The translations under genes were made by a program, and so were the position numbers. From the NCBI GenBank assembly GCA_029211145.1, contig JARGEQ010000082.1, positions 1 through 64,000 of the forward strand: a DNA stretch of 64,000 bases. Direction: 5' to 3'. Below, one piece after another: positions 35,779 to 46,052 of this stretch. A model generated the notes under the pieces. The model had not been told where the DNA came from. It worked only from the letters and a program-made list of their open reading frames with translations, and made no database searches. The DNA comes from Marinimicrococcus flavescens. Its GTDB lineage: Bacteria; Pseudomonadota; Alphaproteobacteria; Geminicoccales; Geminicoccaceae. The first letter of the stretch is position 1. The number at the start of each line of letters is the position of its first letter.

Positions 35779-36333
35779 ATGATTCTCCGGCGACGACGCC
35801 AGCCTTCGTGGCCGGAAAGACTGCGCGAGTGGATCTGGCCGCGCGCCGGCTGGACGCGCGTCGGCCGCTATTTCTATGCGCGCATCCAGCGCCTGCAGGG
35901 TACCCCGCACAGCATCGCCGCAGGGCTCGCCTGCGGCGCCGCCGCATCCTGCACGCCCTTCATCGGCTTCCATTTCCTGCTGGGCTTCGCGCTGGCCTTC
36001 CTCGTGCGCGGCAGCTACCTGGCGGCCGCCTTCGGCACCGTTGTGGGCAATCCCTGGACCTTTCCGTTCATCTGGGCCGGCACCTTCAAGCTCGGCTCGC
36101 TGATGCTGGGCGGCGGCACTGGCGCCGAGGCCGCGCCGCATGATCTGCTCGCCGCGGGCGCCTTCTTCTCGCGTCTGGAGACGCTGCTGATCCCCATGAC
36201 CGTCGGCTCGCTGCCGGTGGCCCTGGTGGTCGCCCTGATCCTCTACCTGCCGCTGGTGCGGCTGTTCGGTGTCCTGCAGGAGGCGCGGCGTCGCCGTCTG
36301 GCCAGCCGCCGGAGCGCCGCCGGCACGGTGTGA
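35779..36333 (+). CDS. DUF2062 membrane protein
   Basis: The 184-residue protein belongs to the DUF2062 family. GTPHSIAAGLACGAAASC and TPFIGFHFLLGFALAFLVR form the first hydrophobic region with the conserved FxxxG/HFLL-type motif, followed by GTVVGNPWTFPFIW (the conserved GNPWT) and a last span VALVVALILYLPLV. Function is unknown; members are inner-membrane proteins. It follows rsh in many alphaproteobacteria, as here, with 81 bases between. Confidence 0.88.
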   Translation: MILRRRRQPSWPERLREWIWPRAGWTRVGRYFYARIQRLQGTPHSIAAGLACGAAASCTPFIGFHFLLGFALAFLVRGSYLAAAFGTVVGNPWTFPFIWAGTFKLGSLMLGGGTGAEAAPHDLLAAGAFFSRLETLLIPMTVGSLPVALVVALILYLPLVRLFGVLQEARRRRLASRRSAAGTV

Positions 36334-36411
36334 GCGCCCGACTGGCTATTTATAGTTGATTCATTTTAATTGTGATAAACCTTCGATTCACATGACTCGG
36401 AGGTCTCACCC

Positions 36412-37977
36412 ATGGCGAGGGACGCGCGCAGGGCCGCGCCGGCGCCGGCACCCGCGATCGCGCGGGTGCGGACCGTGGCGTTTCGCGGGCTCGAGACCGC
36501 CGATGTCGATGTCCAGGTGCAGCTCGGTGCGGGCCTGCCCTCCTTCACCATCGTGGGCCTGCCGGACAAGTCGGTCGCGGAAAGCCGCGAGCGGGTGCGC
36601 GCCACCCTGGCAGCCATGGGGCTCGCCCTGCCGCCCAGGCGGGTGACGGTCAATCTCGCCCCCGCCGACCTTGCCAAGGAAGGCAGCCACTACGATCTGC
36701 CCGTGGCGCTCGGGCTCCTCGTGGTGATGGGCATCCTCCCGGCCGATGTCACCGAGGACTGGACGGTGCTGGGCGAGCTGGCGCTCGATGGCGCCATTCT
36801 GCCGGTGAGCGGCGTGCTGGCCGCGGCCGCGAGCGCCGCCGCGCAGGGCCGCGGCCTGGTCTGTCCCGCCGCCTGCGGCGGCGAGGCTGCCTGGCTCGCC
36901 GGCGAGATCCGCATCCTCGCGCCCGCCAGCCTGATCGCCCTGATCAACCATGTCCGCGGCCAGCAGGTTCTTCCGCAGCCCGAGCCGGGCCTCGCCGAGG
37001 AGGGCGGGATGCATCCCGACCTTCGCGAGGTGAAGGGGCAGGAGACGGCAAAGCGGGTCCTCGAGATCGCTGCGGCTGGCGCGCATCATCTCCTGATGCT
37101 GGGCCCGCCCGGCGCGGGAAAGTCGATGCTCGCGGCCCGCCTGCCGGGCCTTCTGCCGCCGCTGGACGCTGGCGAGGTGCTCGAGGTCGGGATGATCCAG
37201 AGCGTCGGCGGACGGCTGCGGGAGGGGCGGCTGTCGCGCCGCCGGCCCTACCGGGCGCCGCATCACGGGGCCTCCATGGCGGCCATGGTCGGCGGCGGCA
37301 GCCATGCACGGCCGGGCGAGGTGTCGCTGGCCCACAAGGGCGTCCTCTTCCTCGACGAGCTGCCGGAGTTCCAGCGGGCGGTGCTCGAAGCCCTGCGGCA
37401 GCCGCTCGAGACCGGCGAGGTCACGGTGGCGCGTGCCAACGTGCACGCCACCTACCCGGCGCGCTTCCAGCTGGTGGCCGCGATGAACCCGTGCCGCTGC
37501 GGGCATCTGGACAATCCAGCGCTGGCCTGCCCAAAGGCGCCGCGCTGCGCCATGGACTATCAGGCGAGGATCTCGGGCCCGCTGCTCGACCGGCTCGACC
37601 TGCAGGTCGAGGTGCCTGCGGTAAGCGCTGCCGATCTCGACCTGGCGGCCGCGCGCGAGGACAGCGCGGCGGTTGCCGGGCGGGTCGCCGCGGTACGCTC
37701 CGCCCAGGCCGACCGGCTGGCGGCGCTGGGCCGGCCGGACCTCAAGACCAGCGCCGAGGCGGACGGCGAGGCGCTGGAGGCGAGTGCCCCTTTGGACCAG
37801 CCGGCACGCGCATTGCTTGCACGCGCCGCCGAGGTGCTGCATCTCTCGGCTCGCGGCTATCATCGCGTGATCCGCGTCGCCCGGACGATCGCCGACCTCG
37901 ACGGACGGGACACGCTGGGCAAGCCGCATGTGGCGGAGGCCATCGGCCTGCGTCGGCGCCCGCCCGGCCGCGCCTGA
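36412..37977 (+). CDS. comM: ComM/YifB-family AAA+ ATPase
   Basis: The 521-residue protein resembles ComM, a hexameric helicase that promotes branch migration during integration of taken-up DNA. It has the N-terminal ChlI-like domain ([35 protein letters not shown]), an AAA+ core with Walker [11 protein letters not shown] at about residue 230, Walker [11 protein letters not shown], and the zinc-finger-like [18 protein letters not shown], followed by a Mg-chelatase C domain. The ATG at 36412 follows CGGAGG. The 78 bases before it are AT-rich (CTATTTATAGTTGATTCATT), so it probably has its own promoter. Confidence 0.93.
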   Translation: MARDARRAAPAPAPAIARVRTVAFRGLETADVDVQVQLGAGLPSFTIVGLPDKSVAESRERVRATLAAMGLALPPRRVTVNLAPADLAKEGSHYDLPVALGLLVVMGILPADVTEDWTVLGELALDGAILPVSGVLAAAASAAAQGRGLVCPAACGGEAAWLAGEIRILAPASLIALINHVRGQQVLPQPEPGLAEEGGMHPDLREVKGQETAKRVLEIAAAGAHHLLMLGPPGAGKSMLAARLPGLLPPLDAGEVLEVGMIQSVGGRLREGRLSRRRPYRAPHHGASMAAMVGGGSHARPGEVSLAHKGVLFLDELPEFQRAVLEALRQPLETGEVTVARANVHATYPARFQLVAAMNPCRCGHLDNPALACPKAPRCAMDYQARISGPLLDRLDLQVEVPAVSAADLDLAAAREDSAAVAGRVAAVRSAQADRLAALGRPDLKTSAEADGEALEASAPLDQPARALLARAAEVLHLSARGYHRVIRVARTIADLDGRDTLGKPHVAEAIGLRRRPPGRA

Positions 37978-38024
37978 GCGTCGCCGGCCGCGCCGGCGGG
38001 GCTCCTGGCAAGAGGGGAAGGCGG

Positions 38025-38771
38025 ATGCAGCGGCTCAGGCTGGGTGTGAACATCGACCACGTGGCGACCTTGCGCAACGCGCGCGGCGGCAGCCATCCCG
38101 ACCCGGTGCGCGCGGCGCTCCTGGTGCGCGAGGCCGGCGGCGAGGGGATCACCGCCCATCTGCGCGAGGATCGCCGCCACATCACCGACGACGACATCGC
38201 CCGCATCCGTGCCGAGTGCGACCTGCCGCTCAACTTCGAGATGGCGGCCACCGAGGAGATGCTCGAGATCGCGCTGGCAACCCGCCCGCACGCCTGCTGC
38301 CTGGTGCCCGAGCGGCGCGAGGAGCGGACCACCGAGAGCGGGCTCGACGTGGTGCGCCACAGCGACAGTCTGCGCCGCTATGTGGACGAGCTCGGTGCTG
38401 CCGGCATTCGCGTCTCGCTGTTCGTCGATGCCAGCGAGCGGCAGCTCGAGGCGGCGCGGGCGCTGGGCGCCCCGGTGGTCGAGCTGCACACCGGGACCTA
38501 TTGCGAGGCCGGGCCCGAGCGGCGCGAGGCGGAGCTCGAGCGGCTGCGGCGGGCAGCGGCACTCTGCGCCGGGCTGGGCCTCGAGTGCCATGCCGGGCAT
38601 GGGCTGACCTACGAGACGGTGGCGCCGGTCGCCGCCCTGCCGGAGGTGGCCGAGCTCAATATCGGGCACTTCCTGATCGGCGAGGCCGTCTATGCGGGCT
38701 TCGTGCCGGCGGTGCGCCGGATGCGCGAGCTCATGGACGCGGCCCGCAGCGAGGCGGCGAGGGGCGCATGA
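38025..38771 (+). CDS. pdxJ: Pyridoxine 5'-phosphate synthase
   Basis: The 248-residue TIM-barrel enzyme condenses 1-deoxyxylulose 5-phosphate with 3-amino-2-oxopropyl phosphate in the DXP-dependent route to vitamin B6. Characteristic segments are [38 protein letters not shown] and [14 protein letters not shown]. The ATG at 38025 follows GGGGAAGGCGG. Its stop overlaps the acpS start (ATGA), the standard pdxJ-acpS arrangement. Confidence 0.96.
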   Translation: MQRLRLGVNIDHVATLRNARGGSHPDPVRAALLVREAGGEGITAHLREDRRHITDDDIARIRAECDLPLNFEMAATEEMLEIALATRPHACCLVPERREERTTESGLDVVRHSDSLRRYVDELGAAGIRVSLFVDASERQLEAARALGAPVVELHTGTYCEAGPERREAELERLRRAAALCAGLGLECHAGHGLTYETVAPVAALPEVAELNIGHFLIGEAVYAGFVPAVRRMRELMDAARSEAARGA

Positions 38772-39169
38772 TCATCGGCCTCGGCAGCGACCTCATCGAC
38801 ATCCGCCGCGTCGAAAAGACGCTCGCCCGGTTCGGCGACCGCTTCACCCACCGGGTCTTCACCGAGCTGGAACGGGCCAAGTCGGATCGCCGCTACGCGC
38901 GCGCCGAATCCTATGCGCGCCGCTACGCCGCCAAGGAAGCCTGCGCCAAGGCGCTCGGCACCGGCTTTCGCGACGGCGTGTTCTGGCGCGACATCGGCGT
39001 GGTGAACCGGCCGGGCGGACAACCCACCATCGCGCTCACCGGTGGCGCCGCGAGGCGGCTGGCCGAGATCACCCCGCCGGGCAAGACCGTGCGGATCGAC
39101 GTCTCGCTCACCGACGAGCCGCCGATGGCCCAGGCCATCGTCATCCTGACTGCCCTCGATACGCCGTGA
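38768..39169 (+). CDS. acpS: Holo-[acyl-carrier-protein] synthase
   Basis: The 133-residue enzyme transfers 4'-phosphopantetheine from CoA to the acyl carrier protein. [15 protein letters not shown] near the N terminus carries the Mg-binding Asp, and [15 protein letters not shown] is the second active-site segment; [12 protein letters not shown] closes the protein. It is translationally coupled to pdxJ by a four-base overlap. The 153 bases after it, up to lepB, contain no evident gene. Confidence 0.95.
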   Translation: MIIGLGSDLIDIRRVEKTLARFGDRFTHRVFTELERAKSDRRYARAESYARRYAAKEACAKALGTGFRDGVFWRDIGVVNRPGGQPTIALTGGAARRLAEITPPGKTVRIDVSLTDEPPMAQAIVILTALDTP

Positions 39170-39322
39170 CAGCGGGGTCGCTTGTCCAGCGGCCCCCCCT
39201 CCGCTACTTTCCCGGCGATTCGTTTGGAGCATTCCGGCAAGCCGCGGCAGGCCGGCCGATGTCAGCCCCGATCCTGGTCCAGGTGACGGTCCGAACGCCT
39301 GATTAGCGGGCCAAGCAGAACC

Positions 39323-40075
39323 ATGCACGAGCCGGTCGTAATGGCAGAACGAAAGAGCGGCGGCCTCTGGGAAACCGTGAAGACCCTGGTCTACGCGGTC
39401 CTCATAGCGCTCGGCGTGCGCACGCTGGCCTACGAGCCGTTCAACATCCCGTCCGGCTCGATGAAGCCCACGCTTCTCGTCGGCGACTATCTGTTCGTCT
39501 CCAAGTTCGCCTACGGCTACAGCCGCTACTCGCTGCCTTTCGGGCTCCCGCTCTTCGAGGGGCGGATCCTGGGCTCGCTGCCCGAGCGCGGCGACGTCGC
39601 CGTCTTCAAGCTGCCCGCCGACAACCAGACCGACTACATCAAGCGGGTCATCGGTTTGCCCGGCGATCGCATCCAGGTCCGTGGCGGCGTTCTCCACATC
39701 AACGACCAGCCGGTCGAGCTGGCGGCGCTGGGCGGGTTCGACGACGACATGGAGGGGCGGCGTTTCAAGGCGCCTTTGTTCGAGGAGACCCTTCCGGAGG
39801 GCCGTACCCATCTCGTGCTGGATCTCCAGAGCAACGGCGCGTTCGACAATACCAAGGTCTACACCGTGCCCGCCGGCCATCTCTTCGTGATGGGCGACAA
39901 CCGCGACAACTCGCTCGACTCCCGCGCCGACCATGTGGGCTTCGTCCCGCTCGACAACCTGATCGGCCGCGCCGAGATCATCTTCTTCTCGGTCAACGGC
40001 CAGGCGAGCCTGCTCGAGCCCTGGACGTGGCCGTGGGGCATCCGCTTCGACCGGCTGCTGACGCTTATCCACTGA
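39323..40075 (+). CDS. lepB: Signal peptidase I
   Basis: The 250-residue inner-membrane protease removes signal peptides from exported proteins. One membrane span (TLVYAVLIALGVRTLAY) is followed by the catalytic Ser46 in NIPSGSMKPT and the general base Lys107 in YIKRVIGLPGD; the GDNRDNSLDSR box is near the C terminus. The length is typical of alphaproteobacteria. It is followed one base later by the rnc start. Confidence 0.96.
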   Translation: MHEPVVMAERKSGGLWETVKTLVYAVLIALGVRTLAYEPFNIPSGSMKPTLLVGDYLFVSKFAYGYSRYSLPFGLPLFEGRILGSLPERGDVAVFKLPADNQTDYIKRVIGLPGDRIQVRGGVLHINDQPVELAALGGFDDDMEGRRFKAPLFEETLPEGRTHLVLDLQSNGAFDNTKVYTVPAGHLFVMGDNRDNSLDSRADHVGFVPLDNLIGRAEIIFFSVNGQASLLEPWTWPWGIRFDRLLTLIH

Positions 40076-40076
40076 C

Positions 40077-40838
40077 GTGAACGGATCCATGGTGCCGGAC
40101 GGCGGCCCGCGTGACGGAGCGCGGCAACTAGAGACGATGCTGGGCTATCGGTTCAGCGACCGCGGCCTCTTCCAGGAGGCGCTGACGCATGCCAGCACCA
40201 CCGGCGCCCGCCGGGGGCGGGGCCGCGGACGGGCAGGCAAGCCTGCCGGCAGCAGTGCCCTGAACAACGAGCGCCTCGAATTCCTGGGCGACCGGGTGCT
40301 GGCGCTGATCGTCGCCACCATGCTGATCGAGCATTATCCGGGCGAGCCGGAAGGGGCCCTCTCCAAGCGCCTGGCCGTGCTCGTCAGTGGCGAGACACTG
40401 GCCGGCCTCGCCGATGAGCTTGGCCTTGCACGCTGGCTCAAGGTCGCCGCCGGCGAGCGGCAGGCCGCCGAGCCGCCGAGCCGCAACATGCTGGCCGATG
40501 CCTGCGAGGCGCTGATCGGCGCGGTCTATCTGGACGGCGGGCTCGCCGCCGCGGAGGATATGGTGCGCCGCCACTGGACCGGGCGGGTGCGGGCGATGGC
40601 CGCGCCGCCGAGGGACCCCAAGATGACCCTGCAGGAATGGGTGCAGGCGCGTGGCCTGCCGCTGCCGCGCTACGAGGTGCTGGGCACCGATGGGCCGGCG
40701 CATGCGCCGCTCTTCAAGGTCAGCGTCGAGATCACCGGCCATGCGGCCGTCGAGGCCGAAGGCGCTTCCAAGCGGGCAGCGGAACAGTCCGCCGCCCGTT
40801 CTCTCCTTACCCGTCTTACGGACACCCAGAATGACTGA
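40077..40838 (+). CDS. rnc: Ribonuclease III
   Basis: The 253-residue dsRNA endonuclease processes rRNA and some mRNAs. The catalytic signature is NERLEFLGDRVL, the second acidic site is ADACEALIGAVYLDGG, and the C-terminal dsRNA-binding domain runs from PKMTLQEWVQARG to the end. An unusual Arg/Gly-rich insertion (GARRGRGRGRAGKPAG) precedes the signature. The GTG at 40077 is one base after the lepB stop; an ATG at 40089 is also possible. Its end overlaps the era start by eight bases. Confidence 0.95.
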   Translation: MNGSMVPDGGPRDGARQLETMLGYRFSDRGLFQEALTHASTTGARRGRGRGRAGKPAGSSALNNERLEFLGDRVLALIVATMLIEHYPGEPEGALSKRLAVLVSGETLAGLADELGLARWLKVAAGERQAAEPPSRNMLADACEALIGAVYLDGGLAAAEDMVRRHWTGRVRAMAAPPRDPKMTLQEWVQARGLPLPRYEVLGTDGPAHAPLFKVSVEITGHAAVEAEGASKRAAEQSAARSLLTRLTDTQND

Positions 40839-41766
40839 ACAACAGGGCATGACCGGGCACCAGGCGCCGACGCGCGCCGGTTTCGTCGCCCTGGTGGGCG
40901 CCCCCAACGCAGGCAAGTCGAGCCTCTTGAACCGGCTGGTCGGTGCCAAGGTGTCGATCGTGTCGCCCAAGGTGCAGACCACCCGCCGGCGGATCATCGG
41001 CATCACCATGGTCGAGGGCAGCCAGGTGATGTTCGTCGACACGCCCGGCATCTTCGCGCCCTCCAAGACCAAGCGGCTCGAACGGGCGATGGTGAGTGCT
41101 GCCTGGACCGGCGCCGGCGACGCCGATCTGGTGCTGCTGGTGGTCGACGCCAAGCGGGGGCTCGACGGCCAGACCCGCCACGTGCTGGAAGGCCTGCGCG
41201 ACGTCAATCGGCCGATCATGCTGGTCTTGAACAAGATCGACCTCGTGAAGCGGACGACCCTGCTGCCGCTCATCGCCGCGCTCAACGAGGCGCACCGGTT
41301 CGAGGGAACCTGGCTGGTCTCGGCGCGCACCGGCGACGGCTGCGGGGAGATCCTGAAGGAGGTGGCCGACCGGCTGCCCGAGGGGCCCTTCCTGTTCCCC
41401 GAGGACCAGCTCTCGGACCTCTCCAACCGTGCCATGGCGGCCGAGCTCACCCGCGAGAAGGTCTTCCTGCAGCTCGAGGAGGAGCTGCCCTACAGCATCA
41501 CCGTCGAGACCGATCAGTGGCTCGAGAGCCCCGACGGCGAGGAGATCCGCATCGATCAGACCGTCTATGTCATGCGCGACGGGCAGAAGGCCATCGTGCT
41601 CGGCAAGGGCGGGCGGCAGATCCGGGCGATCGGCGAGGCCGCCCGGCTCGAGCTCGAGGAGACGCTGGGCGCCCGCGTCCACCTGTTCCTGCACGTGAAG
41701 GTCCGCGAGCGCTGGCTGGAGGACCGCGAACGCTACCGCGAGATGGGTCTCGACTACCCTGACTAA
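40831..41766 (+). CDS. era: GTPase Era
   Basis: The 311-residue GTPase binds 16S rRNA and helps 30S subunit maturation. G1 is GAPNAGKSS near residue 23, G2 is in VQTTRRRI, G3 is VDTPGIF and G4 is NKIDLV. The C-terminal KH domain carries GKGGRQIRAIGEAAR. It overlaps rnc, giving the usual lepB-rnc-era-recO order. RNase III and Era both act on rRNA. Confidence 0.96.
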   Translation: MTEQQGMTGHQAPTRAGFVALVGAPNAGKSSLLNRLVGAKVSIVSPKVQTTRRRIIGITMVEGSQVMFVDTPGIFAPSKTKRLERAMVSAAWTGAGDADLVLLVVDAKRGLDGQTRHVLEGLRDVNRPIMLVLNKIDLVKRTTLLPLIAALNEAHRFEGTWLVSARTGDGCGEILKEVADRLPEGPFLFPEDQLSDLSNRAMAAELTREKVFLQLEEELPYSITVETDQWLESPDGEEIRIDQTVYVMRDGQKAIVLGKGGRQIRAIGEAARLELEETLGARVHLFLHVKVRERWLEDRERYREMGLDYPD

Positions 41767-41783
41767 CGCCATGGCAAAAGCTC

Positions 41784-42521
41784 ATGGAGTGGCGTGACGA
41801 GGGAATAGTGCTGGCCGCCCGCCGCCATGGCGAGCGCGACGCCGTGGCGAGCCTGCTGACCTTCGAGCATGGCCGCCACGCCGGTCTCGTGCGGGGCGGC
41901 GCCGGACGGCGCCTGTGGCCGCTGCTGCAGCCGGGCAACCGCCTGGAATGCGCGTGGCGGGCGCGGCTGAGCGAGCATCTGGGCGGCTTCACCCTCGAGC
42001 CGATGCGCCTGCACGTGGCGGGCTTTCTCGAGGATCCGCTGCGCCTCGCCGCCGTCGCCTCGGCCTGTGCGCTGCTGGAAGCGGTGCTGCCCGAGCGCGA
42101 CCCGCACCCGCCACTCTATGCCGCGCTGCTGACCCTGCTCGGGCGCATGGGTGAGGCCGACGACTGGCCGGCGGACTATGTCCGCTTCGAGCTTCTCCTG
42201 TTGGCCGAGCTGGGCTACGCCCTCGACCTGACGAGCTGTGCGGTCACCGGCAGCAGCGAGGATCTCGCCTTCGTCTCGCCGCGCAGCGGGCGGGCCGTGA
42301 GCAGCGGAGCGGCCGAGCCCTGGGCCTCGAGGCTTCTGCCTTTGCCGCCCTTTCTGATAGAAGCGGTCGACGCGGACGACGCGCAGATCGTCGACGGGCT
42401 CAGGCTTGCCGGCCACTTTCTTCGGCGGCATATCCTCGAGCCCGCCGACCGGCCGATGCCCGTCGCCCGCGATCGGCTTTCCTCCCTTTTCCAAGAGCGC
42501 TCCCAGGAGACGTCGGCATGA
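41784..42521 (+). CDS. recO: DNA repair protein RecO
   Basis: The 245-residue protein helps load RecA at gaps and anneals single strands. The start [21 protein letters not shown] matches the OB-fold domain, and the helical C-terminal part contains [22 protein letters not shown], a conserved hallmark. The zinc-finger cysteines of some family members are not all present. It begins 17 bases after era, and its stop overlaps the parC start. Confidence 0.93.
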   Translation: MEWRDEGIVLAARRHGERDAVASLLTFEHGRHAGLVRGGAGRRLWPLLQPGNRLECAWRARLSEHLGGFTLEPMRLHVAGFLEDPLRLAAVASACALLEAVLPERDPHPPLYAALLTLLGRMGEADDWPADYVRFELLLLAELGYALDLTSCAVTGSSEDLAFVSPRSGRAVSSGAAEPWASRLLPLPPFLIEAVDADDAQIVDGLRLAGHFLRRHILEPADRPMPVARDRLSSLFQERSQETSA

Positions 42522-44752
42522 GCCAGGCTGCAGCCCGGCCCGAGAACATCCGCCCGGTCAGCTTCAACGAGGCGCTCAGCGAGCGCTACCTGGCCTATGC
42601 CCTCTCGACCATCACCTCGCGCTCGCTGCCCGACGTCCGCGACGGCCTGAAGCCGGTGCAGCGGCGGCTGCTCTACGCCATGCTGCAGCTCCGCCTCGAC
42701 CCGGCCAGCGGCTACAAGAAGTGCGCCCGCGTGGTGGGCGACGTGATCGGCAAGTTCCACCCGCACGGCGACGTCGCGGTCTACGACGCGTTGGTGCGGC
42801 TCGCCCAGGAATTCGCGCAGCGCTACCCGCTGGTCGATGGACAAGGCAACTTCGGCAATGTCGACGGCGATTCCGCTGCCGCCATGCGGTACACCGAGAG
42901 CCGTCTCACCGAGGTGGCGATGGCGCTGCTGCAGGGCATCGACGAGGACAGCGTCGATTTCCGCCCGACCTACGACGACAGCGAGAGGGAGCCGGTCGTC
43001 CTGCCGGCCGCCTTCCCGAACCTGCTGGCTAACGGCTCGGCCGGTATCGCGGTGGGCATGGCGACGAGCATTCCGCCGCACAATGCCGGCGAGCTGCTGC
43101 GCGCTGTAGCATGGATGCTGGAGCAGCCGGCCGAAGCGCCGCTGCCGGCGATCGACAGGCTGCTGGAGCACGTCAAGGGTCCCGATCTGCCCACAGGCGG
43201 CATCCTCGTCGAGACGCCGGCGGTGCTGGCCGAGATGTACCGCACCGGGCGCGGCAGCCTGCGCCTGCGGGCGCGCTGGGAGGTCGAGCAGCTGGCCTAC
43301 GGCCAGTATCAGCTCGTGGTGACCGAGATTCCCTACCAGGTGCAGAAGTCGCGGCTGGTGGAGCGGCTGGCCGAGCTGCTGGCCGCCAAGAAGGTGCCGC
43401 TCCTTGGCGATCTGCGCGACGAATCGGCCGAGACCGTGCGGATCGTGCTGCAGCCCAGGAGCCGCGGCGTGCAGCCCGAGCTGCTGATGGAGCAGCTCTT
43501 CCGCGCCAGCGACCTCGAGGTGCGGCTGGCGGTCAACATGAACGTTCTGGACGGCACCGGCACGCCGCGGGTGATGAGCCTGGCCGAGATGCTCCAGGCC
43601 TTCATCGACCACCGGATGGAGGTGCTGGTTCGCCGCACCAATTTCCGCCTGGGCAAGATCGCCGATCGGCTGGAGCTCCTCGAAGGCTATCTCAAGGCCT
43701 TCCTCGACATCGACCGGGTGATCCGCATCATCCGCGATTCCGACGAGCCCAAGCCCGAGCTGATCGCTGCCTTCGAGCTCACCGAGCGGCAGGCCGAGGC
43801 GATCCTCAACCTCCGCCTGCGCAACCTGCGAAAGCTCGAGGAGATGGCGCTCAGGAAGGAGCATGACGCGCTGCTGGCCGAGCAGGGCGAGCTGCAGGGC
43901 CTCCTCGCCAGCGAGCCCAGGCGGCGCAAGACGCTGCGCGCCGAGATGCTCGAGGGTGTGCGCCGGTTCGGCGGCGGGCCGCTCGGGCGGCGTCGCACCG
44001 AGATGGGCGAGGCGCCCAGCGTCGACGTCGAGCTGCTGGACGCTCCGGTCGAGCGCTTTCCGGTGACCGTGGTGCTCTCCGAGAAGGGCTGGATCCGCGC
44101 GCAGCGCGGCCATGTCGAGAAGCCCGGCGAGATCAAGTACAAGGACGGCGACGCGGAGCGCTTCGTGCTGCGCGCCCAGAGCAGCGACAAGCTGCTCCTG
44201 CTCACCAGCGACGGGCGCTGCTTCCAGCTCGCCGCCGACAAGCTGCCGAGCGGCCGCGGGCACGGCGAGCCGCTGGCGCTGCTGGTCGACCTGCCCAAGG
44301 GCGCGGACGTGCTGGCGCTGCGCGTCTACCGGCCGGACGGGCGCCTCGTGGTCGGCACCGCGCAGGGCAGGGGTTTCGTCGCGGTCGAGAAGGACATCGC
44401 CGCCCAGACGCGCGCCGGGCGACAGGTGGTCAACGTCGCCGAGGGCGACCGGCTGGTGGCGCTGGCGCCGGTCGAGGGCGATCTGGTGGCGACCGTCGGT
44501 AACAATCACAAGATCCTCATCTTCAGGCTGGACGAGCTACCGGAGATGGCGCGCGGCCGCGGGGTCATCCTCCAGCGCTTCAAGGACGCCGAGCTCACCG
44601 ACCTCGTCACCCTCACCGAGCAGAGCGGCATGGTGTGGCAGGCCAACGGGCAGCAGCGGCAGTATCGCGAGCTGGGGGGGTATATGGGCAAGCGGGGTGG
44701 CACCGGGCGCCTGGCGCCGCGCGGCTTCCCCAAGACCGACCGCTTCGGCTAG
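42518..44752 (+). CDS. parC: DNA topoisomerase IV subunit A
   Basis: The 744-residue protein is the DNA-cutting subunit of topoisomerase IV, which separates daughter chromosomes. The catalytic Tyr125 is in [32 protein letters not shown] and [16 protein letters not shown] are conserved N-terminal parts. The C-terminal beta-propeller is shorter than in GyrA and lacks a clear GyrA box (QRRGGKG), which favours ParC. It overlaps recO by four bases and ends the housekeeping run. The 182 bases that follow have no visible gene. Confidence 0.94.
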   Translation: MSQAAARPENIRPVSFNEALSERYLAYALSTITSRSLPDVRDGLKPVQRRLLYAMLQLRLDPASGYKKCARVVGDVIGKFHPHGDVAVYDALVRLAQEFAQRYPLVDGQGNFGNVDGDSAAAMRYTESRLTEVAMALLQGIDEDSVDFRPTYDDSEREPVVLPAAFPNLLANGSAGIAVGMATSIPPHNAGELLRAVAWMLEQPAEAPLPAIDRLLEHVKGPDLPTGGILVETPAVLAEMYRTGRGSLRLRARWEVEQLAYGQYQLVVTEIPYQVQKSRLVERLAELLAAKKVPLLGDLRDESAETVRIVLQPRSRGVQPELLMEQLFRASDLEVRLAVNMNVLDGTGTPRVMSLAEMLQAFIDHRMEVLVRRTNFRLGKIADRLELLEGYLKAFLDIDRVIRIIRDSDEPKPELIAAFELTERQAEAILNLRLRNLRKLEEMALRKEHDALLAEQGELQGLLASEPRRRKTLRAEMLEGVRRFGGGPLGRRRTEMGEAPSVDVELLDAPVERFPVTVVLSEKGWIRAQRGHVEKPGEIKYKDGDAERFVLRAQSSDKLLLLTSDGRCFQLAADKLPSGRGHGEPLALLVDLPKGADVLALRVYRPDGRLVVGTAQGRGFVAVEKDIAAQTRAGRQVVNVAEGDRLVALAPVEGDLVATVGNNHKILIFRLDELPEMARGRGVILQRFKDAELTDLVTLTEQSGMVWQANGQQRQYRELGGYMGKRGGTGRLAPRGFPKTDRFG

Positions 44753-44934
44753 AGCGGCCCGCGATCGGCTGGAAGGGCCTCCTGCGGACGAGCGCCGCTG
44801 CACTGCCCCGCCGGCCGCCCGAGCCTCCGGCCCCTCCATCGCAGCTGATCGCGAAGCGGTCCCGGCTCGCGCCGGTGTGACTTGCCGCGGCGCGGCAGCA
44901 GCCCTAGCTGGCAGCAGAGCCAGGGGAGATCGTC

Positions 44935-45912
44935 ATGCTGACGCGTGTGCGCAGGAGCTGGGAGATGAGGGAGGGGGCCGCCACCGACGAGGCGGTCTAT
45001 CTCCGCCGCAGGGCCTTCATGACGGGCGTGGCGGCAGCGCCGCTGGTACTCTCCGGGGCCGGCCGCGCGCTGCTGGCAGCATCGCCCGAGGGCGTGGCCG
45101 GCGAGCTCTACCCGGCCGCCCGCAACCCCGCCTGGACCCTCGACCGTCCACTGACGGCGGAGGGTCCCGTAACCAGCTTCAACAATTTCTATGAGTTCGG
45201 CGGCAGCAAGCGGATCGCCGCTGCCGCCCAGGCGCTGAAGCTCGAGCCCTGGGCCGTCACCATCGACGGACTGGTGGAAAAGCCGGTCACCCTCGACGTC
45301 GAGGATCTTATCCGCAAGATGCCGCTGGAAGAGCGGCTCTACCGGCACCGCTGCGTCGAGGCGTGGGCCATGGCTGTGCCGTGGACGGGCTTTCCCCTCA
45401 AGGCCCTGCTCGACTTCGCGCGGCCGCTCGGCAGTGCGAAATATCTGCGTATGGAGACCTTCCACGACCCCGAGGTGGCGCCCGGTCAGCGCAGCGTGCT
45501 GGGCTTTCTCTTCGACTATCCGTGGCCCTACGTGGAGGGCCTCACCATGGCCGAGGCGGCCAACGAGCTCGCCTTCATCGGCACGGGTCTCTACGGCAAG
45601 CCGATGCCCAAGCAGAACGGCGCGCCGCTGCGCCTGGTCACACCCTGGAAGTACGGCTTCAAGTCCATCAAGTCGCTGGTGCGCTTCAGCTTCACCGAAG
45701 AGCGGCCGAAGGGCTTTTGGGAGATCGTGCAGGGCAGCGAGTACGGGTTTTGGGCCAACGTCAATCCGGCCGTGCCGCATCCACGCTGGTCCCAGGCCGA
45801 GGAGGAGATGCTGGGCACCGGCGAGCGCCGGCCGACGCAGCTCTTCAACGGCTATGGCGAGCAGGTGGCCCACCTCTACGAGGGCCTCGCCGACGAGCCT
45901 CTCTACATGTGA
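44935..45912 (+). CDS. msrP: Protein-methionine-sulfoxide reductase catalytic subunit MsrP
   Basis: The 325-residue periplasmic molybdoenzyme repairs oxidised methionines in exported proteins. The twin-arginine signal (YLRRRAFMTGVAAAPLVLS, residues 22-40) implies export in folded form with the cofactor. The molybdenum-binding Cys140 is in RHRCVEAWAMAVPW. NNFYEFGGSK near the start and PWKYGFKSIKSLV are typical. The ATG at 44935 follows AGGGGAG with six bases between. The membrane partner MsrQ, usually next door, is not seen within the window. Confidence 0.94.
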   Translation: MLTRVRRSWEMREGAATDEAVYLRRRAFMTGVAAAPLVLSGAGRALLAASPEGVAGELYPAARNPAWTLDRPLTAEGPVTSFNNFYEFGGSKRIAAAAQALKLEPWAVTIDGLVEKPVTLDVEDLIRKMPLEERLYRHRCVEAWAMAVPWTGFPLKALLDFARPLGSAKYLRMETFHDPEVAPGQRSVLGFLFDYPWPYVEGLTMAEAANELAFIGTGLYGKPMPKQNGAPLRLVTPWKYGFKSIKSLVRFSFTEERPKGFWEIVQGSEYGFWANVNPAVPHPRWSQAEEEMLGTGERRPTQLFNGYGEQVAHLYEGLADEPLYM

Positions 45913-46025
45913 GAAAAGCCCCGGGGCGTGCCGACGGCGCCCTCTGCGAGGGACCCGACGGCCCGCGCTTGACCGGCAACCATCGGTTGCCTATAAGGGT
46001 GCGACAATTTGCTTCGGCTCAGCCG

Positions 46026-46052
46026 AAAAAAAAGCCGGGTCAGAAACCCGGC
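46026..46052 (-). terminator. Intrinsic terminator on the minus strand
   Basis: Read on the minus strand, GCCGGGT, a five-base loop and ACCCGGC form a perfect seven-base stem followed by eight T residues (46033-46026). This is a textbook rho-independent terminator. It ends whatever transcript comes from the right, either the candidate RNA or readthrough from the LysR gene. Confidence 0.8.

Noticed and set aside
32536-36141. A minus-strand open frame of 1200 codons opposite rpoZ, rsh and the DUF2062 gene
   Set aside because: It has no motif of its own and lies exactly opposite three well-supported genes.
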